From Dryas octopetala (taxonomy: Eukaryota > Streptophyta > Magnoliopsida > Rosales > Rosaceae): 64,000 nt of DNA. A model generated the notes under the pieces. That model saw nothing but the letters and a program-made list of their open reading frames with translations, had not been told where the DNA came from and ran no database searches. Shown here in pieces: positions 57,805-64,000 of this stretch. Position numbers and translations under genes: made by a program. The stretch's first letter is position 1. Each line of letters opens with the position of its first letter. The stretch covers positions 15,040,835 to 15,104,834 of the forward strand of contig OY992832.1 in the NCBI GenBank assembly GCA_963921425.1. Direction: 5' to 3'.

Positions 57805-57901
57805 TTTTGGTTACAAAGGGAGGCCTAGAGGGGGGGATCGAAACCCAGTGAGGTGGAGGGCAGCACAACTACTTGGCCAACTGGCCTACCCCAAGTCCTC
57901 A
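57805..57901 (-). mobile_element. tRNA-derived SINE, about 97 bp, with 16 bp target duplication
   Basis: On the minus strand the element begins TGAGGACTTGGGGTAGG and contains an A-box-like segment (GTAGGCCAGTTGGCCAAG) and a B-box-like segment (GGTTTCGATCCCC), the internal pol III promoter of tRNA-derived SINEs. It ends near GTAACCAAAA. Identical direct repeats GGCGAAAGTAATTTCT flank it (57789-57804 and 57902-57917), as expected for LINE-mediated retroposition. The perfect duplication implies a recent insertion. Confidence 0.8.
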
Positions 57902-57917
57902 GGCGAAAGTAATTTCT

Positions 57918-59079
57918 AATTGAACTTGGGTAGTACACATGTGTCGAACTAGGAATTTTTGGTACATTAATAGTCCCGTATTTTTTAACTCTCATCTTGA
58001 TTTGACCCATTAATATGAGAGATTTATCCAAATGTTGACCTCATTATATAATTATGCAGACAATTAAATCTGTAATATAACCATTAAGAACTTCCTGATG
58101 ACTGCTTGTCTCTTATCTTAAGTGATCATTAAATTTGCTACTTTTCATTATTCGTTTCATAGATTGAAGTTTAGTAAACATACATGATTAACATACCTAA
58201 CAAGGTAATACTTTATACTTAATTGGTCCCACCCTTTTTTTTTTATAAAAAACAAAACATGTTAATGAAATTGAAAAGGCAGTTAAACCTTGTTATAAAA
58301 ATGAGTTGAAAGCATATAGGATGAGAAATTCTAAAGAAATTGTTTCTAGTGTATTGAGAAGGGAAATGGTGAGATCATGTTAAGCCTACAACAGGTGGGT
58401 AGCCGAAATCTTTGAAATGAATTGGAAATTTGGAATCATACCTTTTTTTTTTGGTACCATAAAAATAAAACAAGTGAAGTTATTACACATTATTCCAACC
58501 TTCAAATCATTGCTTCTTGACCTACATCATTCATTGGCCCTCAACCCTTCCATTTCCCCTAAACCAAATTGGCAAATTCTGAACACAAAGCACTTACATT
58601 AGACTTCACCAAGAAGCGAATAAGAGAAAAAGAAAAAAGAAAATTATTATTCAACATTCCCAGAGGACAATTCAGAATGGGACATTGTGGAAAAGGAAGG
58701 GACCACTCTGTCATTTCACACACAAAAATTCATATTTTACAAAAAAAGTAAGAGAAAATGATGAAGGAAGCAGCAGGCAATTGAGTCCGGGTCGGTTTGT
58801 GGGGGCAAGAGATGGTAGAGAAATCGAGAAAGCAAGAAACAAAACAAAGAAAAAGGTGTAAAAGCCATTTCATGATTTTCATCTCAGCCAGAGAGCCCAG
58901 AAAAAAAAAAATCGAAAAGAAAAAAAAAAATTATAATAATGACCCAGACCAAAAAAAAATAATAATAATAGCAATAATAATAATAATAATTATTTATATT
59001 AATATATTTTTGAGTAGAAGAGAAGGTGGTTCTGGTGCCATCCAGTTCTTCTCCACCCATCCCTCAAAAAAACCTCTCC

Positions 59080-59117
<38 letters not shown>

Positions 59118-59228
59118 TCGCCTGAAACCCCATTTCATTTTCATTTCTGATTAACCAAAACTCTCTCTGAGAGTCCCAACTCTTTCTATGACCATCAGTG
59201 ACTGAGAAAACCCTCAAAATTCTTGGCC
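57918..59228. other. Intergenic and ERF promoter
   Basis: AT-rich; A-rich tracts at 58898-58960 and (AAT)n at about 58958-58990. The ERF leader has a (CT)n tract at 59083-59112. No other gene. Confidence 0.45.
59083..59112 (+). repeat. (CT)n microsatellite in the ERF 5' UTR
   Basis: About 30 bp of uninterrupted CT, roughly 115 bp upstream of the ERF ATG. Such tracts are common in plant leaders and are length-variable. Confidence 0.85.
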
Positions 59229-59936
59229 ATGAGGAGGGGTAGAGGAGGAGGAGCAGCCGCCGCGGCCGCCAGAGCCGCCGCACCGCCGGCTGAACCCAAC
59301 GGATCTGGAGGACCCACCAAAGAGGTCCGCTATCGGGGCGTCCGAAAGCGGCCGTGGGGCCGATTCGCCGCCGAGATCCGAGACCCGTGGAAGAAGACCC
59401 GGGTCTGGCTTGGCACCTTCGATTCTGCCGAAGACGCCGCCCGGGCCTACGATGCCGCCGCCCGCATCCTCCGCGGTCCCAAAGCCAAGACCAACTTCCC
59501 GATCCCCTACTCCGCATACTCCCCTCCTTTTCCCTACAGCAACAACCCGGCCGATCCGAACTTGGAGAGCAAGCTATACGGGTCGGGTTACGGGTTTCAA
59601 GACCACCCCGTGGTGGATCCGCAGCGACCTGCATCGAGCAGCTTGAGCTCCACCGTCGAGTCCTTCAGTGGGCCCCGCCCGCAGCCTCAGCAGACGATCT
59701 CCGCCGCCGCCGATTCGGCTCGGCGGCGGAGACAGCCGAGGACCCCGCCCATGGTTCCCGAGGACTGCCACAGCGACTGCGACTCGTCGTCTTCGGTTGT
59801 AGAGGACGACGGAGATTTCGTAGCGTCATCGTCGTTTCGTAAGCCCCTGCCGTTCGATCTTAATCTCCCACCGTCGGATGAGATTGACTTGGGTGGGGAC
59901 GGTCAGGATCTTCGCTGTACGGCTCTATGCCTCTGA
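59229..59936 (+). CDS. ERF: ERF transcription repressor with EAR motif (ERF3/ERF4 group)
   Basis: Intronless, 235 residues. After a Gly/Ala-rich N-terminus comes one AP2/ERF domain (residues 34-91: [34 protein letters not shown]). Ala and Asp at the two diagnostic positions ([16 protein letters not shown]) mark an ERF, not a DREB, so a GCC-box target is expected. The middle is Ser/Pro-rich with an acidic stretch ([10 protein letters not shown]). The C-terminus has the EAR repression motif DLNLPP (210-215), followed by [18 protein letters not shown]. This is the group VIII class II ERF layout: active repressors that recruit TOPLESS and act in ethylene, stress and senescence control. Coding DNA is very GC-rich, so the opposite strand also has a long open frame (59080-59634) that I consider a shadow. 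The ATG at 59229 is the first in frame. Confidence 0.95.
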   Translation: MRRGRGGGAAAAAARAAAPPAEPNGSGGPTKEVRYRGVRKRPWGRFAAEIRDPWKKTRVWLGTFDSAEDAARAYDAAARILRGPKAKTNFPIPYSAYSPPFPYSNNPADPNLESKLYGSGYGFQDHPVVDPQRPASSSLSSTVESFSGPRPQPQQTISAAADSARRRRQPRTPPMVPEDCHSDCDSSSSVVEDDGDFVASSSFRKPLPFDLNLPPSDEIDLGGDGQDLRCTALCL

Positions 59937-62303
59937 TTATTAGGTTGATGATGGTGATGATCGTTTGATGAGGATGAGGATGATGATGATCAATGATTCA
60001 ATTTTTTTTTTCTCTTTAAATTTTAAAATGATTTGTTCCCGTTTTTACTTTTTTTCTGTTACTATTATTATGCGGAGGCAAAAAAAGAAAACAAAAATGG
60101 GTAGATAAGATTATGGTAAGATGATCTTATTTCTGTATGATGGATCGCATGGTGTTTGATGAGAATTACTTTTTTATTTTTCTCATTCTAGAAAGAAAAG
60201 ACAATATTATGAGTAACTTCTTGTTGTTATGTTGTTGTTGTTTATGTACTAGGGTTTGTGAACTGCATGGGATCTGAGTTTCTTGAGCTTCACCTATAGC
60301 TCTTCATAATCTTGTAGAAAAAAGGGGACAAAAAAATGGCTCATCTAATTCAATGGGGGTGGTAACTGGTAAGAAGAAGGAAATACATGATCGGGTCTTG
60401 TGTTCTCTTTTTGGGTAATTTACTTATTTCATTTTGGGTAATTAATCTATGATTGGGTTACTAATTTTGTTTTTGTTTGCATGTGTATACTCATTTTTAG
60501 TGTTACTTTTATTGCATTGTTATAAAATGTGAAGAATGTGATTTAATTGCATGGGCATCTTTGGGAAATGCAAGAGAAAACATACCCTTTTTAATTTTAA
60601 TTGTATTTCCGTGTGATTTCCGTGTGATTTTAAGCAATGAAAGAAGAGATTAATGCTCGGTTCAGTAGTTTGTTTGTATTATGATGTGTAAATTTGAAGT
60701 TCACTTTCGTTTTAGTGTTGAATGCATCATGTTTATAGTGTTGTGTCTTGGAGTGTGGAACCCAATCAACCCATGTCCTTTTGTAGCTTGTTAGAGTTAA
60801 CAGAGCATGGATTGAAATTTGGGGTCAAATATTGCATGCAAATATGCAATGCATACTCTCTCAAAATTTGATGCCAATTTAGATTGGAAGAAGGGGGGGG
60901 GGGGGGTGGGGGTGTGGCCGATTCGAAATAGCCAAGGGAGCCCTCTATTTCCCTACCCACTAGTCACTAGACTCACTCACCTCTGGGTGAGTCATGGGGT
61001 CATGGAGTACCCTACATTTGTTTATTTTTATTTTTTCAAAATTTAAATTTTTTTATTTGGGGTGTGTGGTTGGGCATTGTGATGGTTGAGCTTGACGGTG
61101 AGTCCCAAGAAGATGTGCTTGTCCTTGTTTGGATGTAAGATTGCATGTGGATTATTTATGGATAGCATCTTGAAATCTGACTCTTGATATGATTCTTAGC
61201 TGGAGCCAGGCTAAAAAAGCCAGAGGGTAACATAGATATCGTGGGCTGTGCAAAGTTGGGTCTCCTTGGGTTCAAATTTGCACTTTTCTGGATCTCTCTT
61301 TTTAAGACAAAACTCAAACGTTTAAGTAGATTTAAGCAAAAGATCAACGCAAAAATATCAATGGGGAATCTTATTCATAAAGTTTAGGCTAATTTAAAAT
61401 GCAATCACATGGAGCAGTATTACTGTTTTTGGTTCTCTTTGGCTGTTGAATAGTTTAGATAGTGTATATTGGTGAATTGTAGGTTTCTGTCAAAGCTCAA
61501 ACAAACTTGTAGATAAGCTGCCAAGTAGTTGAAGGCCAAGTCATGAGACCATGCATATGCAACCAAATATTGTCTCACATATAGCCACCTCGCCACCTGC
61601 TTATTCGATCAAACACATTGTTTTTTCCTCTAAATGTTTGTTTGGGTGCTAATAGTGATTCCATCAATGTGCATTAAACAATTGGAGCCTTGCCTTTGCT
61701 GGCTAATTATACAAATTGAATAAAACCAACATTTGTATTTGGATACTTTGGGCTACATTTCACAATCATAACTACATAATCTACAATTCACCAATATACA
61801 CTATCTAAACTATGCTCTCCTAATATACACATAACTTTATAAAATTAAAAGATTTATAATGGAGAGATTTTCATTCCCGATCTTACTAGAAAAAACTTTC
61901 TTGCATATTTTATTATGAGAATAAATCCTACTATTTCTAATTATAGGGTTCTTGCACTTAAACCGGTACCGGAAATAGCTTTTCCACCTTCAAGATGTCT
62001 AATTTTTTCACCTTGCAAGATATGATTGACTTGTGAGTTGTGAATTAGTAAATTATAACAGAATTTCATTCCAACTCTTTCTCTTTATAACTTGAAACTT
62101 CCAAAACAACTTTACAAACTAACAAATTAAACCAACAAAGAAAACCCATGTTCACCAAACAAAAACCCCAAACAAAGAAAACCCTACATACATAATTTAT
62201 ACACGTTTTGTTACCCTCCTTTCTTAAACTCACACAAAATCAAATTCAACCCGAAGAAAAAGAAAACTCACTCAAAAGTCAAACCCAAAAGTCAAAACCC
62301 AAC
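59937..62303. other. Intergenic
   Basis: 3' UTR of the ERF gene, a G-run at 60894-60906, otherwise AT-rich with no gene. The last 150 bp is the probable leader of the DUF3537 gene. Confidence 0.4.
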
Positions 62304-64000
62304 ATGGGAGACGTGGAAAGCAGCAGCAGCAGGGAGGCCCTGTTAAACCGATCGAAGAACAAGTTCAAACGCTGCGTTTCGCATGCACAAGACGAGTTAC
62401 AGAGCTTCAGGTCCTACCTGAAATGGATGTGCGTGGACCAATCTAATGTTTGGAGAGCATGTCTTTCTTGGTTCATTTTCGTTGTGTTTGCGGTTGTTGT
62501 CCCTGTCATATCCCATTTTGTGTTTGCCTGTTCAACATGTGATGGCAAGCACAAGAGGCCGTACGACAGCGTTGTGCAATTGTCTTTGAGCAGTGTCGCG
62601 AGCTTGTCATTTGTGTGCCTCTCAAGGTTTGTGAGCAAGTTTGGGCTTCGGAGGTTCTTGTTTTTTGACAAGCTTTATGATGAGAGCGAGACCGTCAGGA
62701 GGGGATACACAGCACAGCTCAATGTGAGTTTAATTTAATTTCCTCCATCATCTCTCTGCATTTAATTTTGGAAAAATATATAACCAATTTAGTCTTTGTA
62801 GTGTAGGTGTTTTCCCATGCAGTTTCAATTTTTTCAACAAGGTACATGTAAACCAAAAAAAAAAAACAACTTTTTGATCTTCAACCTAGCTATAAAGATA
62901 ACCAGAATAGTAAGTACTCCTGCCAATTAATATGGTAAAACTCTCTAGAAAATTAGCTGGCACATGCTAACAAGTTCATTCAAAAGTAATGAATCATATT
63001 CCAATGGCACCAGAAGTTTCCTGAAAATAGAAGATCATCTAATTAAAATGACTTGATCTAGATTTGTCCAAATTTACTGTTAATTTGGAACATCTTAATT
63101 GATGTCCTAGTTGTACGTAGAAAAAACACAAAACTTACTATTGAATGGTACTAAAGATTGAGTTCAATGAATTTGCAGAGTATAAGGCATGAATGTGTGG
63201 TCATGATTTACATACTCACAATATGCAAAAACATCTGACAAAAGAATATCATTTTTTTAACAAGAAAATTAGGACAAATGTGTATACCACTCCTAAATTA
63301 TGATTCAATGATTTAAACCGTTTTTTTTTCTTTCTTTTTAGCAACTAAACTGGGTACGTAATCTTACAAATATATCAAAAACCACAGTCATTTGAATATA
63401 ATCAAATATAGACAAACATAGTATTTTTAATAAAATATGTAATGATTTGATGATAATCAAATGGTTAAAGAATAATTTTTAAAAAGAGATTTAAAAAATA
63501 AGAAGTTTGAATTATTGTTCGCGACGTAAACCTCATCAATATATTTCTTTATTTTCTTAAAAAAAAGGATGTTAATAACAAGTGCCACGTTAGAGATATA
63601 TAAATATATGTGCGCGCCAATATATGTATATATATATATATATTTTTTTTTTATTTTATTAAATACATATACGTTTCATTTATGTGACTCGTATAACTAT
63701 CTTGCAGAGATCATTGAAGGTTCTTTGCATCTTTGTCATACCATGCTTTGCTGCCGAGGGTGCATACAAGATATGGTGGTACGCATCCGAGGCCACAGAA
63801 ATCCCTTCCCTGGGAAATGTTTACGTGAGTGCCGCAGTAGCATGCGTAATGGAGCTGTGTTCGTGGCTCTATCGTACCACCGTGATTTTCCTGGTGTGCG
63901 TTCTTTTCCGTTTGATCTGCTACCTCCAGATCCTACGGCTCCAGGACTTCGCCACGATGTTCGAAGTGGACTCCGATGTGGGGTCAGTGTTGTCCGAGCA
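62304..64000 (+). CDS. DUF3537 membrane protein (5' part; cut by window end)
   Basis: Exon 1 is 62304-62723 (140 codons, donor GTGAGT); exon 2 starts at 63708 after a TTGCAG acceptor and runs off the window. Visible: 237 residues. The hydrophilic N-terminus (MGDVESSSSREALLNRSKNK) is followed by FRSYLKWMCVDQSN and a strong membrane segment (WFIFVVFAVVVPVISHFVF), a second after LSLSSVASLSFVCL, and more in exon 2 (VLCIFVIPCFAAEGAYKIWW; VIFLVCVLFRLICYLQILRL). This matches the plant DUF3537 family of multi-pass proteins, sometimes labelled extracellular ligand-gated ion channel-like with little experimental support. The ATG at 62304 is chosen over upstream in-frame codons because MGD[VE] is the usual start and a long leader precedes it. 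Function unknown. Confidence 0.85.
62724..63707 (+). other. Intron 1 of the DUF3537 gene
   Basis: 984 bp GT-AG intron, AT-rich, with an (AT)n tract at about 63624-63642 followed by a T-run. No element ends recognised. Confidence 0.75.

Noticed and set aside
57805..57901. tRNA gene on the minus strand (A- and B-box-like sequence)
   Set aside because: It does not fold into a complete cloverleaf by eye and is bounded by 16 bp direct repeats, so it is a SINE and not a tRNA gene.
59080..59634. 184-codon minus-strand frame opposite the ERF gene
   Set aside because: It is a by-product of very GC-rich coding sequence; the plus strand encodes a canonical AP2/EAR protein.

Overview
This is a 64 kb window of plant nuclear DNA from a eudicot. 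Genes are split by short GT-AG introns. The AT-rich intergenic DNA is full of small DNA transposons (MITEs), GA/CT microsatellites and homopolymer runs. Gene content and protein sequence suggest a woody rosid, probably Rosaceae (Prunus-like); that assignment is an inference made without a database search. I see no bacterial, organellar or viral segment.

Layout. 771-2946 (-): DUF212 acid phosphatase/haloperoxidase-related protein. 10405-12948 (+): GDP-L-galactose phosphorylase (ascorbate synthesis), preceded by the conserved ACG-initiated uORF in its leader. 15488-15694 (+): mitochondrial ribosomal protein bL31. 16293-17882 (-): RBM48-type minor-spliceosome RRM protein. 19212-22531 (+): CNX5/MOCS3 sulfurtransferase, which carries a U12-type intron. 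23135-23680 (-): STIG1-like cysteine-rich secreted protein. 25378-25766 (+): small hydrophilic LEA-like protein. 26724-28993 (-): GH9 endoglucanase. 31082-32356 (-): intact SUMO. 33653-36238: CACTA transposon. 38230-40096 (-): in-frame two-domain (di-SUMO-like) gene. 42101-42841 and about 43640-43990: decayed SUMO copies. 48546-50737 (+): GH17 beta-1,3-glucanase with X8 domain. 59229-59936 (+): ERF repressor with EAR motif. 62304-64000 (+, cut by the window end): DUF3537 membrane protein.

From memory, the set STIG1 - GDP-galactose phosphorylase (VTC5) - L31 - CNX5 - SUMO2/SUMO3 - GH17 matches the Arabidopsis interval around AT5G55110 to AT5G55180. The window therefore looks like an old conserved gene neighbourhood whose SUMO part has been repeatedly duplicated, fused, broken and invaded by transposons.

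The most unusual item is the SUMO cluster. One tandem copy's last exon runs in frame into the next copy's first exon, giving five clean exons that encode about 171 residues with two SUMO folds and no C-terminal diglycine. The copies also share an N-terminal extension that the intact SUMO lacks. Other notable items are the non-AUG uORF, the U12 intron 2.8 kb from a divergently transcribed minor-spliceosome gene, a Ulp1-like (SUMO-protease fold) remnant inside the CACTA element next to the SUMO genes, and several transposons with exact target-site duplications (9 bp twice, 8 bp, 3 bp, and a 16 bp SINE duplication).
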